Notes: generated by a model from the sequence alone, not told the origin. DNA of 64,000 nt from Atribacter laminatus (GCF_015775515.1 NZ_CP065383.1:744001-808000); one strand, 5' to 3'. Shown: positions 44,113 through 53,535, counted from the stretch's first letter. Made by a program: numbers and translations.

Positions 44113-44945
44113 TCTTCGACTACCATTATTTCTTCTCCAACAACTTCTTTGAGTTTATCTTCAATACTTTTTAGCGTTATCCCACCCATAGGGCAGGAAA
44201 CACACATCGCACGAAAACCTACTATAACTTTGTTTCCCTCAATATCAATCAACTCAATATCGCCTCCGTCGGCTTGTAAACTTGGTCGAATTTCTCGCTC
44301 TAAAATATCTTGGATGAGGGCGATTTTTTGCAAATTAGTGCGTTTTTTAATTGATCTTGCTTCAATTTTAATTGGTTCTTTTGTTGACCAAACATCCTTA
44401 AGAATAGTTTCAATCTCTCCAAGGCAAGAACCGCAAGCACCTCCGGCTTTGGTAAAATTGGTAATTTCTTCAACTGTCTTAAGGTGATTTTCTTGAGCAA
44501 CTTTACGGATTTTTTCCTCGGAAACATTAAAACATTTGCAGATAATTCTTCCCTGAGGTTCAATGGGTTGCTTTTCTCCTTTATAATTTTTTATGGCTTC
44601 TTCCAGTGCTTCTTTACCCATAACCGAGCAGTGCATTTTCTCTTCTGGAAGTCCCCCCAAATAATCAGCAATATCTTGATTGGTAATTTTTTGTGCTTCT
44701 TCAATGGTTTTTCCCTTTAATAACTCAGTTAAAACTGATGAGCTAGCTATCGCTGATGCACAACCAAAAGTTTGAAACTTAACATCAATAATTCGGTTTG
44801 TTTTCCGATCCACCTTAAAGGTGAGTTTTAAAGCATCACCACACACAATATTTCCTATAATACCTACAGCATCAGGATTTTCAATTTCCCCCACATTTCG
44901 AGGGTGAAGAAAATGATCTTTAACTTTTTCAGTATAGTCCCACAT
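44109..44945 (-). CDS. nifU: Three-domain Fe-S scaffold NifU
   Basis: 278 residues. The N-terminal IscU-like domain has Cys35, Cys62 and Cys106 (VCGDALK, GCASAIASSS, MHCSVMG). The central BFD-like 2Fe-2S domain has Cys136, 138, 171, 174 (IICKCF, ACGSC). The C-terminal NifU/Nfu domain has CVSCPMGG (Cys248, 251). The full three-domain form is usual in diazotrophs and in epsilonproteobacteria and various anaerobes that use NifUS as their only housekeeping system. It assembles clusters from NifS sulfur. First gene of nifUS. Confidence 0.96.
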   Translation of the reverse strand: MWDYTEKVKDHFLHPRNVGEIENPDAVGIIGNIVCGDALKLTFKVDRKTNRIIDVKFQTFGCASAIASSSVLTELLKGKTIEEAQKITNQDIADYLGGLPEEKMHCSVMGKEALEEAIKNYKGEKQPIEPQGRIICKCFNVSEEKIRKVAQENHLKTVEEITNFTKAGGACGSCLGEIETILKDVWSTKEPIKIEARSIKKRTNLQKIALIQDILEREIRPSLQADGGDIELIDIEGNKVIVGFRAMCVSCPMGGITLKSIEDKLKEVVGEEIMVVEE

Positions 44946-45351
44946 GGCATTTTACCAAACCTTTATTAGTTATTCGATATATTTAGTATATTATACTACC
45001 GTTGTTTAAAAATTAAATTGCTAAAAAAGAAACTATCCGATTATTATACACCAGAATTTAGGTGTCCTTTTTTAATCAATCAACTGTATTTATTAATATC
45101 CATAGTTTGCCAATTTAATTAAACCACCCTTATGATTTCCAGTGTCTTTATAAAAACACAATTCGCTATTCTTTTTCCTTCTTTGAAAAACATTAATAAA
45201 AAGGATATCCTTTTCAGTGTTTAAAGAAGATAGTGTTCTATCCACACAATTTTCTAAATTGAATGATAAACTAACTGGTAGATCCAATTGTTAAAAAAAT
45301 GTTTAATTCTTTTTTCGAATTTAATTGTTGAATATAGAAAAGGAGGATTTT
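44946..45351. other. Intergenic region between divergent nifUS and the GatZ-like gene
   Basis: AT-rich, promoter-bearing for both sides: TATAAT on the - strand at about 44989-44994 for nifU. A small hairpin ACACC...GGTGT followed by CCTTTTTT (45046-45070, + strand) has no gene to end. A 64-codon - strand frame (45093-45287) is not credible. Confidence 0.45.
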
Positions 45352-46650
45352 ATGCTGGAACGAAAATACATTGACAATAGTCTAATCCGTGAGCGAGCAA
45401 AAAAGCTTGGTATACCAACTTGTGATTTGTTAATGAGAAAAATGATGGAATTAAGCATTTTGAAAAACACTCCCCGGACGCTTTTTGCTGCCTGTCCCAA
45501 TTCTGAAACGGTGATAAAAGCTGCCCTGAGATCGGCTCAAAGGGCTAATGCCCCTATAAAATTTGCTGCTACTCTCAATCAAGTCGACTTAGACGGTGGA
45601 TATACCGGGATGAACCAGTTTGAATTTGTAAAAATGGTAAAGCTTGAAGCAGAAGCTATTCATTATAATGGACCAATTATCATTGCTATCGACCATGGTG
45701 GTCCTTGGCTAAAAGATATACAAAGCCAAGAAAATTGGCCTCTAATAAAATGCATGGAATGGATAAAAAAATCCTTCGAGGCCGCCATCGAAGCTGGTTA
45801 TGACCTCATTCATGTCGATCCAACTGTAGACAGGACTCTCCCTTCTGGTTCAGTTATACCTATCGATTTGGTAATCACCAGAACTGTGGAATTAATCGAA
45901 CACGCTGAGAAGTTCCGTAGAGACCACCAATTCCCACCGATATCCTATGAAGTTGGAACAGAAGAAGTCCATGGAGGTTTAGCTGACCTATCAGTCTTTG
46001 AGAATTTTCTTAAAGGCTTAAAAAATCAGCTTCAAAATCGAGGATTATCTGATGTATGGCCAATTTTTGTTGTAGGGAAAGTTGGAACCGATCTTCATAC
46101 CACTACCTTTGACCCTCAAGTAGCCCAAAAATTGGTTCAAATAGCTAAAAACTACGGATCATATATCAAAGGCCATTATACTGATTATGTCGAAAATCCG
46201 GCCGACTACCCCCTATCAGGCATGGGTGGTGCTAATGTTGGCCCTGAGTTTACTGAAGAAGAATATAACTCACTTCTCGAGTGTGAAAAAATTGAAATTG
46301 ATCTGGATAAACAAGGAGGAATTGCCAAAAAATCCAACATAATGGAAAGCCTAGAACAAGCAGTTTATCAAAGTGGTCGTTGGAAAAAATGGCTCCAAAC
46401 CGAAGAAAAAGGAATTGATTTTTTCTCTCTAACTCCCGAAAGAAAAGCCTGGCTAACTAAAACCGGTTGCCGTTACATATGGTCGAAACCAGAAGTGATA
46501 AAATCTCGATTTAGTTTATATCAAAATTTACTTAAAAACGGCTATCAAGCGGAAACTATTGTTCTCTCAGCCATAGAAAAAAGCATGGGTAAGTATTTTC
46601 ACGCCTTCCAGCTAATTGATTTAAACCAAAAAATTCAAAAGGTTCTTTAA
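45352..46650 (+). CDS. GatZ/KbaZ-like class II tagatose-bisphosphate aldolase subunit homologue
   Basis: 432 residues. Matches the non-catalytic subunit family: NTPRTLFAACPNSETVIKAAL, FAATLNQVDLDGGYTGM, IIAIDHGGPWLKD, SYEVGTEEVHGGL, and IKGHYTDYVENPADYPL. In E. coli GatZ supports the GatY aldolase that splits tagatose 1,6-bisphosphate; no GatY-like gene is present here, so its activity may differ. The ATG at 45352 follows AAAGGAGG; an in-frame TTG at 45325 is unlikely. Divergent sugar-kinase and PHP genes lie downstream in the opposite direction. A long hairpin follows. Confidence 0.8.
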   Translation: MLERKYIDNSLIRERAKKLGIPTCDLLMRKMMELSILKNTPRTLFAACPNSETVIKAALRSAQRANAPIKFAATLNQVDLDGGYTGMNQFEFVKMVKLEAEAIHYNGPIIIAIDHGGPWLKDIQSQENWPLIKCMEWIKKSFEAAIEAGYDLIHVDPTVDRTLPSGSVIPIDLVITRTVELIEHAEKFRRDHQFPPISYEVGTEEVHGGLADLSVFENFLKGLKNQLQNRGLSDVWPIFVVGKVGTDLHTTTFDPQVAQKLVQIAKNYGSYIKGHYTDYVENPADYPLSGMGGANVGPEFTEEEYNSLLECEKIEIDLDKQGGIAKKSNIMESLEQAVYQSGRWKKWLQTEEKGIDFFSLTPERKAWLTKTGCRYIWSKPEVIKSRFSLYQNLLKNGYQAETIVLSAIEKSMGKYFHAFQLIDLNQKIQKVL

Positions 46651-47016
46651 TTCTGCCTAAAAACATTTACGGGGGACCGATTTTGGTGTCGGTCCCCCGT
46701 AAATGCAAGGAGGGGAAAGATCCTTTATATTTTTATTAAATTCCCTTTAATTTTCTGCTTCACTTTTTTTATATAAACTTTTCAGCTCATTAATTATCAT
46801 GATATCGTTGTCTTTATATATTCTGCAAAACCCTAAAAAGTTTCAATTCAAAACGAATATTTTCAACTTACTAAACTAAAAAACTTAAAGTGAACTCCTG
46901 CTTTCTATAACAATTAAGGGAAAGAAATTATTCCATTCAGCCAAAATGCCCATTTTAACTTATTATTTAATCATAAAGGGTGAAATTCCTTCTTTTTCTC
47001 GTTTATTTTTCATTTA
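46651..47016. other. Intergenic region with long hairpin
   Basis: Bases 46664-46680 and 46689-46705 form a perfect 17-bp stem (CATTTACGGGGGACCGA) with loop TTTTGGTG. No T-run follows on +. Nothing else recognisable up to 47016. Confidence 0.7.
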
Positions 47017-47970
47017 TTAATAATTTTCTAAAAAGCTATTCCCACTTTCAACCTCCACTTCAGGCAAAAGGAGCTGGATATCATCCCAGGTTATCGCTGC
47101 AGCTTCCCAGATTTGAGCGTTAGCAGCACCCGAGGCAATACCGAGACGCAAGCACTCATTCCATTCTTTTCCATTAACCAGGCCAAAAATAAATGCAGCT
47201 AAAAAAGAATCACCGGAGCCTACTGGATTAATCGAGTTCACTTTGGGGGGGCAACCAAACCAAGATATTCCTTTCCCTCGAAACCAAGCTCCCTTTTCTC
47301 CCAAAGTGAGAATAAGATATTCAATTCCTTTATTATTGAGAAATTCATAAAATTTGTTTAAGTCATCACCACAGCTAATTTTTTTCTCCCAGGTCTCTTC
47401 CGCTTCTTCACGATTCATTTTTACTATCCAAGGCTGGGTTTTTAAGGCTTCGATCAGCGGTACCCCACGGCTGTCGATGATGGTTTTTATCCTATTTTTT
47501 TTTGCAATCTGAATCATTCGATAATAAATGTCATGAGCACTTTGATCAGAAACACTTCCACAAAAAACGATCAACTCCGCTGATGGAATAATCTTTTCAA
47601 ATGTTAATAATACTTGATCCATTTCATGTGGAAAAATGACCGGTCCTGGCTCAAAATAAGCAACTTGTTGCCAACTCCGATCAACGATAGTCGTAACAAC
47701 TCGGGTTAATTGAGAAATCCAAGCAGGATAAACCAAGACTCCATCTAATTCCATTAAGTTTTTTACTCTTTGCCCAGTATGCCCCCCTAAAATAATGAAG
47801 TGCCCAACTTCAACGCCAAGCCGATGCAATACTCGACTCACGTTGGAACCTTTTCCACCAGCTATTTCTTTAACTTTTTCCACCTTAATTTTTGCTTTTG
47901 GAACAATACTTTCAACAAAAAGAGTCTTATCAATGCATGGATTGGGAGTTACAATCAAAATCATGCCCAT
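47017..47970 (-). CDS. PfkB-family kinase, 1-phosphofructokinase/tagatose-6-phosphate-kinase type
   Basis: 317 residues. LIVTPNPCIDKTLFVE and AGGKGSNVSRVLHRLG are the FruK/LacC-type N-terminal segments; NPVGSGDSFLAAFIFG (249-264) holds catalytic Asp254. Phosphorylates a sugar phosphate such as fructose 1-phosphate or tagatose 6-phosphate, giving a bisphosphate that a tagatose-type aldolase could split, which fits the GatZ-like neighbour. It overlaps the upstream PHP gene by 10 bases; a second ATG at 47962-47964 would give an ATGA overlap and the family-like start MILIVTPNP. Confidence 0.88.
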   Translation of the reverse strand: MGMILIVTPNPCIDKTLFVESIVPKAKIKVEKVKEIAGGKGSNVSRVLHRLGVEVGHFIILGGHTGQRVKNLMELDGVLVYPAWISQLTRVVTTIVDRSWQQVAYFEPGPVIFPHEMDQVLLTFEKIIPSAELIVFCGSVSDQSAHDIYYRMIQIAKKNRIKTIIDSRGVPLIEALKTQPWIVKMNREEAEETWEKKISCGDDLNKFYEFLNNKGIEYLILTLGEKGAWFRGKGISWFGCPPKVNSINPVGSGDSFLAAFIFGLVNGKEWNECLRLGIASGAANAQIWEAAAITWDDIQLLLPEVEVESGNSFLENY

Positions 47971-49301
47971 CGCTTTATCAATTCCTCAGTTGAAAGTGAT
48001 CCTATTTGTTCTAATTGATCTCTATCTGCGGGAATAACTTGACCAATTTGATAGTAAAATCGGTTTTTTGCTTTCCGATCTTGAAAAGTCTTTGCTGCCC
48101 ATTTGCTGGTATATCCACGTTGTGAAGATCTTTCCATGATAATGTGACCCCAAAGCATCCATGCACTTCTCAAGAAATATGGCGCTATTGGAGCTAATGC
48201 CGCAGATTCGAATTCATCAACAAATTTTTGCCCAAATTTATTCAATTCCGTCCCTACAAATATGGGGAATTCTCTCCGTTTTGCTTCCTCAACAATTTCA
48301 TAGAGCTTGGCAAGTTTTAATCGTCTTTCTTCTTGATCAGGGAGGTCCCAATTTCGGTCAGGAACAATAAATAAAGTTTCAATGCCTTTCGCTTCACAGA
48401 AATCCAATAATTCTTTTGGATCTTTTTCACCACTTCGAGTACCATCAAGCCAAGAAAAGGATGGAATCGCTCCCAAGTCCAGTATCATATCAGTTACCTG
48501 CTCAAGAGTCGGAAAGTCGCCCACATCGGGTTTGACGTATCCGACACCTCCATGCTTCATTAATTTAGACCGAATAAAATCATAAAAATCGGGTTTATGA
48601 TTTAAAAAATCTTCAACCTTCTCTGGGAAAATTTCCAATTTCTCTGACCAGAATTTCACTCTCTCTCTTTGGTCAGGGAAAATTTGGTCTGCCTTTATAT
48701 CATAGGCCATGACCAGATGCCGCTCGGTAGGATTCCCTGAAGGTGTTAATGGAAGAACATCTTTTTCTAAATCGATCGTAACCGGCTGTAAGTATGAATT
48801 CACCCTTTTTAAAACGCTTCTATTCCTTTTTTGGGCGATTTCTTTTAAATATCTTAAAGTTTTACCTGTTTTTGTCTCTAATTCAGGAAGCTGAGTAAAA
48901 CCATTTCCCATAAAATAAGCTACTCCGGGCTCTTTGGGAGAACTCAACTCTCGATCTTGAAATTCGGGTAAATACACTCGAGTTTCAATACCACTGGATA
49001 CCGGTAAGTTCACTTCGAACCCACCCCAAAGAAATTCTTCCATAGCGTCCAAAACATCAAAATCTACACTGCCAGCCATGGCTAATCCTTCTTTTCGAGC
49101 TCGCCAGATAATGTGCAAAGGAGAATATCCATAAGCGTTAAAGGAAAAAAAAGTATGATAGTGAAGGTTCACTCTTGATGAAGAGTTGGGTAAAAGAACT
49201 TTTTTCTGATCTACCAACGATTTCAGCTCTAAAAAAGCTTTTTTTCTTTCTTCTACATTAAAATTATCGAGCTCCCTTTCTATTTTTCCCAGTGAATTCA
49301 C
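47961..49301 (-). CDS. PHP-domain metal-dependent hydrolase-like protein
   Basis: 446 residues. VNLHYHTFFSFNAYGYSPLHI (His47, His49) is the first PHP metal motif; a later GSVDFDVLDAMEEF fits the second, and FVGTELNKFGQKFVDEFE lies in the C-terminal part. PHP proteins use two or three metals to hydrolyse phosphate esters. The 446-residue length is long for a stand-alone PHP domain and the middle part is unfamiliar. GTG start with AGGAGG 10 bases upstream. Co-transcribed with the sugar kinase. Confidence 0.72.
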   Translation of the reverse strand: MNSLGKIERELDNFNVEERKKAFLELKSLVDQKKVLLPNSSSRVNLHYHTFFSFNAYGYSPLHIIWRARKEGLAMAGSVDFDVLDAMEEFLWGGFEVNLPVSSGIETRVYLPEFQDRELSSPKEPGVAYFMGNGFTQLPELETKTGKTLRYLKEIAQKRNRSVLKRVNSYLQPVTIDLEKDVLPLTPSGNPTERHLVMAYDIKADQIFPDQRERVKFWSEKLEIFPEKVEDFLNHKPDFYDFIRSKLMKHGGVGYVKPDVGDFPTLEQVTDMILDLGAIPSFSWLDGTRSGEKDPKELLDFCEAKGIETLFIVPDRNWDLPDQEERRLKLAKLYEIVEEAKRREFPIFVGTELNKFGQKFVDEFESAALAPIAPYFLRSAWMLWGHIIMERSSQRGYTSKWAAKTFQDRKAKNRFYYQIGQVIPADRDQLEQIGSLSTEELIKRWA

Positions 49302-49329
49302 AATTTTTATTCCTCCTTTTTATAGGATA

Positions 49330-49430
49330 GATGGTTAAGCCGATTTACAGCACCAGATGAGAATGAAAATTCCTATCTAAAAACGTCATTGCGGAGCCCA
49401 ACCATTCTTTGGTTGGACGACGGAATAACT
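49330..49430. repeat. Dispersed repeat fragments
   Basis: Reverse-strand half of the hairpin unit (CAGCACCAGATGAGAATGAA, near 49350-49370), followed by CGTCATTGCGGAGCCCAACC...GGTTGGACGACGG (49384-49422), a variant of the GCGAGGAGCG repeat with a different self-complementary core (CCAACCA/TGGTTGG). Confidence 0.7.
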
Positions 49431-49486
49431 CTTATATCACTTCCCTAACGCCCAATGGGAATGAAAAAAACCTCACCATTATTCAA

Positions 49487-50335
49487 TTAAATCTCTTTTT
49501 TTAAAGCCTTATAAAAAATCAAAGGTGTGACGAAAACAATCCAAAAATTAAGAAAAAAGTACCGCATAAAATAAGCCCAGAGCGAGATCGGAAAAATGAC
49601 TTTCATCCCAAGGTATAGAGCAATTACCATAACCATACCTAATCCATAATGCGCTAACCGATCCTTAAAGCTCAATGGTAAAACAAAATTGATAAGGGTG
49701 CTTTCGAGAACTGTACCACATAAGATTCCAGTAAGAGATCCGGCAACGCGAGCCGATAAAGGATCGGAAGAAAAATAGTAGAGCAACCCTCCCACTAGTA
49801 AACTCAAGAAAAAAGCTCTTACGGGAATAAATTTTAACCTTAATCTCTCAAACCGATTAAATAAATACCAGAAAAAAAGAGCAAATACAAATCCTAAAAT
49901 TGCACCAACAATAACATCGCGCGGATAATGAACCCCCAAGTAAATCCGAGAAATTGCAACGATAGAACTCAGAATAATTGCTAAAAGGAAATATATGTTT
50001 TTAGGATAAGACCATGCTAAAAAAAAGGTAACAGTTGCAACCGATTGAGCATGACCACTCGGAAAAGATTTCCCTTCGGGATTCTCCAAAACCCGTAGTT
50101 CCGGGTGTTGAGGTCGAGGAAGATTAAATAATTCCTTTAAAGTAAAATTAATATACATTGAAAAAAAGATAACAATACCAAGTTGGATGGCAATCTTCTT
50201 GTTCAAGCATAAATAGATAAAAGAAAGAAAAAACAAGTAAAATAATTCCGATCCAAAAAAGGAAAAAAAATGAAAGAGAAAATCAAAAACTGGATTAGAA
50301 AACTGCTGCAAAACAAGAATGAATCCTTCGCTCAC
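49487..50335 (-). CDS. PAP2-family lipid phosphatase
   Basis: 282 residues, about eight membrane segments. The three PAP2 motifs are LKELFNLPRPQHP, PSGHAQS, and SRIYLGVHYPRDV. Hydrolyses lipid phosphates such as undecaprenyl diphosphate, phosphatidic acid or PGP at the membrane. GTG start with AAGGGG 10 bases upstream. Alone on its transcript; function is inferred from family only. Confidence 0.9.
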   Translation of the reverse strand: MSEGFILVLQQFSNPVFDFLFHFFSFFGSELFYLFFLSFIYLCLNKKIAIQLGIVIFFSMYINFTLKELFNLPRPQHPELRVLENPEGKSFPSGHAQSVATVTFFLAWSYPKNIYFLLAIILSSIVAISRIYLGVHYPRDVIVGAILGFVFALFFWYLFNRFERLRLKFIPVRAFFLSLLVGGLLYYFSSDPLSARVAGSLTGILCGTVLESTLINFVLPLSFKDRLAHYGLGMVMVIALYLGMKVIFPISLWAYFMRYFFLNFWIVFVTPLIFYKALKKEI

Positions 50336-50432
50336 ATTAAATAACCCCTTCTTTTCTCAAAATTTCCAATCTTTCCTTGAGACTCTATAAAGGGGAGTAA
50401 AAACAAATCTTTAACCTTTATTGGTTGTCAAA

Positions 50433-52142
50433 TTATAAAACCAAATTCAAGATTAATCCAGTAAGAGTTGATGCAAAAAGCATAATTATCGTTCCTTGAA
50501 TCAGTTTTTTTGCTCCAAGTTCTTTTAAAATTACCATAAAAGTTGCCACACAGGGAAAAAACATGGCTAACATTACCGAAGAGATAATCAACTGTTTCAC
50601 CGTGAGTTGTAAGGGGGCGAGCAAGCCCATAGCTATATCTTTCCGAAGAAAACCTAGTACTAATACCAAGGAAACTTCACTGGGGAGACCTAAAAATCTT
50701 TGAAAAAAAGGGCCAACAATTTGTGCAATATAAGGGAAAAGATTGGTCATAAATAAAAGATTAACCGCCAGAATTCCCAAAGAAACAACGGGAAGAGCTT
50801 CTTTTAAAAAACCTTTTACGCGTAACCATAATTTAGGAAGAAGTGTTTTCCAATAGGGAAAACGGTAAGGAGGTATTTCCAGAATAAGAGCTGGACGATA
50901 ACCTTTTACGGTATATTTTAATATAACCCCCAAGATAATCCACACCAAGAGAAGAATAAAATAAACCAACATGACCGGCATCGTACCGTGTTTCCCTAAA
51001 ACACCAAAAATCAGGGCTTGTTGTGAAGCACAGGGGACAGCAATCGAAATCAAAACTGAAATGATAAATCGTTCGGTTTTACTTTCCAATATTCTTGTAG
51101 ACATTATTCCCGGAACGTTGCATCCCAAACCCAATAAAGTGGGTACTATTGCATAACCATGTAAACCTACCCGGTGAAAAAAACCATCTAACAAAACCGC
51201 TAAACGAGGAAGGTAACCAGTATCTTCCAGTAGCCCAAGAATAAAATAAAAAGATATAATATAGGGAAGAACAACCCCCAATTCAACATAAATCCCCGTG
51301 GAAAGCAAACCAAGTGATTGTTCAAAATCGATTTTTCCGTCGACCAGATGTCCTATTAAAATTGTCCTTAAAAAAGGAGAAAAAGTTAAATACCTATCAA
51401 GACTCAGCAAGAGAGGATAATAAAGTCGATAAAGAATTGGGTCAAGAATATAATTTATAAGCCCTTCCCCAATAAACCGAACTACCCAAAATACTCCATA
51501 TAAAACCCCCAAACCAATAAGAAACCCACTGAAAGGTAACAGGGTGGCTTCTTTTAAACGATCAACCCAAGTTGGTTTTTTATAAGAAAATGATTGTACG
51601 GCTTGAATAACCTGTCCAATTTCATGCCATCGTTCCTGATGAGAACTTGGTTCGACAATTGGAATTCGAGCATGGTCAAGGTCTTGGAGAAGTTGCTTCA
51701 TCCCCTCTCCAGTAGTAGCAACTACCGGAATAACCGGTATACCTAAAATCTTCGAAAGAGTCGGAATATCTATTTTGACTCCCCTTCGCTGTACCTCATC
51801 CCACATGTTTAGAGCAATTACCATTGGTTTCTTTTTTTCTAAAAGTTCAAAAGTAAGATATAGGTTTCGCTCGAGGTTGCCAGCATCAATTACATTGACA
51901 ACAATATCAGCTTCATCAATCAGTTTTCCAGCAATTCTTTCGGCTTCGGCATCGGCTTCTAAAGCGTAAGTTCCAGGAGCATCAATTAACTCAAATTTCA
52001 CTCCATCACGACTTATTTGACTCCGAGATATCTCAACTGTTGTTCCCGGATAGTTTGATGAAACCGCATAAATCCCGCTTAACCGAGTAAAAAAAACGCT
52101 TTTCCCGACATTTGGATTTCCTGCTAAGACGACTTTTTTCAT
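50433..52142 (-). CDS. feoB: Ferrous iron transporter FeoB
   Basis: 569 residues, shorter than E. coli FeoB (about 770). The G domain has G1 GNPNVGKS (8-15), G3 DAPG (54-57) and G4 NMWD (112-115). The membrane part includes LLEDTGYLPRLAVLLDGFFHR, GLGCNVPGIMSTRI and SIAVPCASQQALI, the Gate segments. Imports Fe2+ with GTP. ATGA overlap with feoA; with fur upstream, the operon is fur-feoA-feoB under a Fur box. Confidence 0.93.
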   Translation of the reverse strand: MKKVVLAGNPNVGKSVFFTRLSGIYAVSSNYPGTTVEISRSQISRDGVKFELIDAPGTYALEADAEAERIAGKLIDEADIVVNVIDAGNLERNLYLTFELLEKKKPMVIALNMWDEVQRRGVKIDIPTLSKILGIPVIPVVATTGEGMKQLLQDLDHARIPIVEPSSHQERWHEIGQVIQAVQSFSYKKPTWVDRLKEATLLPFSGFLIGLGVLYGVFWVVRFIGEGLINYILDPILYRLYYPLLLSLDRYLTFSPFLRTILIGHLVDGKIDFEQSLGLLSTGIYVELGVVLPYIISFYFILGLLEDTGYLPRLAVLLDGFFHRVGLHGYAIVPTLLGLGCNVPGIMSTRILESKTERFIISVLISIAVPCASQQALIFGVLGKHGTMPVMLVYFILLLVWIILGVILKYTVKGYRPALILEIPPYRFPYWKTLLPKLWLRVKGFLKEALPVVSLGILAVNLLFMTNLFPYIAQIVGPFFQRFLGLPSEVSLVLVLGFLRKDIAMGLLAPLQLTVKQLIISSVMLAMFFPCVATFMVILKELGAKKLIQGTIIMLFASTLTGLILNLVL

Positions 52143-52420
52143 TTCTCTATTTTAACTTTAATCCGACTTGCAATCCCACGCCCCAAGGCAAGGTCATGAT
52201 CATCGATACGAATTACGATTGGTCCGCCAACCAAGATTTGGCTAATTTTCATTACTTTTTTTCCAGGTATAATACCCATCACACATAGTTTTCTCACCAA
52301 CCCATGGCCATGATCGATCTCAGTAATTGTTCCAGTCTGACCAGGAAGCATATCAATTAATGTAGTACATGAATCAGCTGATTTTGGAACTATGCATCGT
52401 TTTAGGATCAAGAAAACCAT
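52139..52420 (-). CDS. feoA: FeoA-family protein
   Basis: 93 residues, SH3-like FeoA domain: PGQTGTITEIDHGHGLVRKLCVMGI and GKKVMKISQILVGGPIVIRIDDHDLALGRGIASRI. It assists FeoB. The ATG at 52418-52420 sits directly after AAGGGG, which is close; a TTG at 52406-52408 with GGGGATGG upstream is an alternative start. Overlaps feoB by 4 bases. Confidence 0.9.
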   Translation of the reverse strand: MVFLILKRCIVPKSADSCTTLIDMLPGQTGTITEIDHGHGLVRKLCVMGIIPGKKVMKISQILVGGPIVIRIDDHDLALGRGIASRIKVKIEK

Positions 52421-52439
52421 CCCCTTAAGTTTTTAGATC

Positions 52440-52874
52440 TCATCGACATTTATCACAGAGTCCATAAAAATAAATTTGGTGGGATTCAATTTTAAAACCA
52501 TATCGCTGAGTTAATTCTTTTTCTAAATAGGAAACGAACTCACTTTCTCCCATAATCTCACTGTAATCAACAACTCTGCCGCATTTATTGCAAACCAAAT
52601 GGTGGTGATGAATGGGTCTTTGAGTGATTTCAAAATGATCCTTTCCGTCTCCAAAATTGACTCGATGTAATATTCCCACTTTGGTTAGTAAATCAAGATT
52701 ACGATAAACTGTGGCAATTCCTGCTTTTTGATTCCTTTTTTTTAGAAATTCATGAACTTCTTCCGCAGAAAGATGTTTTCGATTTTCTTCAAACAACTCA
52801 ACTATAGCCATTCGAGACGAAGTAACCTTAATATTATGTTTTTTTAAAACCTTTTCCCATTCATGATTAGACAT
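52440..52874 (-). CDS. fur: Fur-family metal-dependent repressor
   Basis: 144 residues. N-terminal winged helix (KVTSSRMAIVELFEENRKHLSAEEVHEF begins it; recognition helix IATVYRNLDLL). Metal sites: HHHHLVCNKC (Cys95, Cys98) and the C-terminal CDKC (Cys140, Cys143) for structural zinc, with regulatory ligands in the His stretch. Its own promoter has a Fur box, and it heads feoAB, so Fe2+ repression of the operon is expected. PerR is not excluded by sequence alone, but the feoAB context favours Fur. Confidence 0.9.
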   Translation of the reverse strand: MSNHEWEKVLKKHNIKVTSSRMAIVELFEENRKHLSAEEVHEFLKKRNQKAGIATVYRNLDLLTKVGILHRVNFGDGKDHFEITQRPIHHHHLVCNKCGRVVDYSEIMGESEFVSYLEKELTQRYGFKIESHQIYFYGLCDKCR

Positions 52875-52890
52875 TTTTCTACCAACTTAT

Positions 52891-52909
52891 AATGATAATC
52901 ATTCTCATT
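52891..52909 (-). promoter_or_regulatory. Fur box
   Basis: AATGATAATCATTCTCATT, a close match to the 19-bp GATAATGATAATCATTATC consensus, 17 bases upstream of fur. Confidence 0.85.
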
Positions 52910-53239
52910 AACAATTATAATTCCTCAAACCTTAAACTTCAAGATAAATTTAATTTATTAAAACTTTTTTATACGAACTAGAAAAACGCTTAAGAACTAT
53001 ACTGTAAATTCACCAACCGGTTTGTTTTATCAAACACCGACAAAAATTTAAAAAATTATTGAGGCACAACTAATCGTGCCCGTTTTAAGGAACTTTTGTC
53101 TTCATTTGACTCCTTCAAGAATGGAAAGGCCGATTAAATCTTTTTGACCCTTCTACTCTTTTATTTCAATATTTTTTTAGGTTTTCTTGCAATTTCATGT
53201 TGAGTGTGGTATATTTCTGCTACTTTTATAGTATAGCCT
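52910..53239. other. Intergenic region upstream of the T-box leader
   Basis: AT-rich. It should carry the promoter of the ilv-leu operon; TATAGTATAG at 53228-53237 may be the -10 region. No gene or repeat seen. Confidence 0.4.
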
Positions 53240-53535
53240 GGGATGCAAATAAACACTAGGCGGATAAAAACTATGAAGGGGCTCAGTAGGTATCGAAGGG
53301 GTTACAGAGAGCTTGCTCCTTGCTGAAAGTAAGCACCCAAAAGAAATACCGAAACTCACCCTGGAGTTACAGGCTGAACGAGAACCTAGTAAGCCGAGTC
53401 GGGAACTCCCGTTATAGAGGATGGTATAGGCTCATGCCCGTACCTGTAATGAGTTGGCCGATATGTTGGCAAGTCGGGTGGTACCGCGGGGAAGTTCTTA
53501 GAACCCCTCGTCCCTGTGAGGACGAGGGGTTTTTT
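53240..53535 (+). promoter_or_regulatory. T-box leader, leucine specifier (CUC)
   Basis: Stem I: AGTA (53285-53288), GGTAT/ATACC helix, distal AGAGAGC, and the specifier loop CCGAAACTCACC, with CTC at 53355-53357 in the canonical GAAA-NNN-A setting. The T-box sequence is GGGTGGTACCGCGG (53476-53489), whose TGG pairs with the tRNA 3' end. Terminator AACCCCTCGTCC (53502-53513)/GGACGAGGGGTT (53520-53531) plus T-run. Uncharged tRNA-Leu should prevent termination and switch on ilvDBNC-leuACD. Confidence 0.93.
53502..53535 (+). terminator. T-box attenuator terminator
   Basis: 12-bp perfect GC-rich stem with loop CTGTGA followed by TTTTTT; 70 bases upstream of the ilvD start. Confidence 0.92.

Noticed and set aside
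42928-44945. Nitrogen fixation locus
   Set aside because: nifU and nifS alone serve general Fe-S assembly; no nifHDK or nifB in the window.
45046-45070. Terminator on the + strand before the GatZ-like gene
   Set aside because: Stem of only 5 bp and no upstream + strand gene to terminate.
45093-45287. 64-codon - strand reading frame
   Set aside because: No ribosome site or family resemblance; lies in the promoter region between divergent genes.
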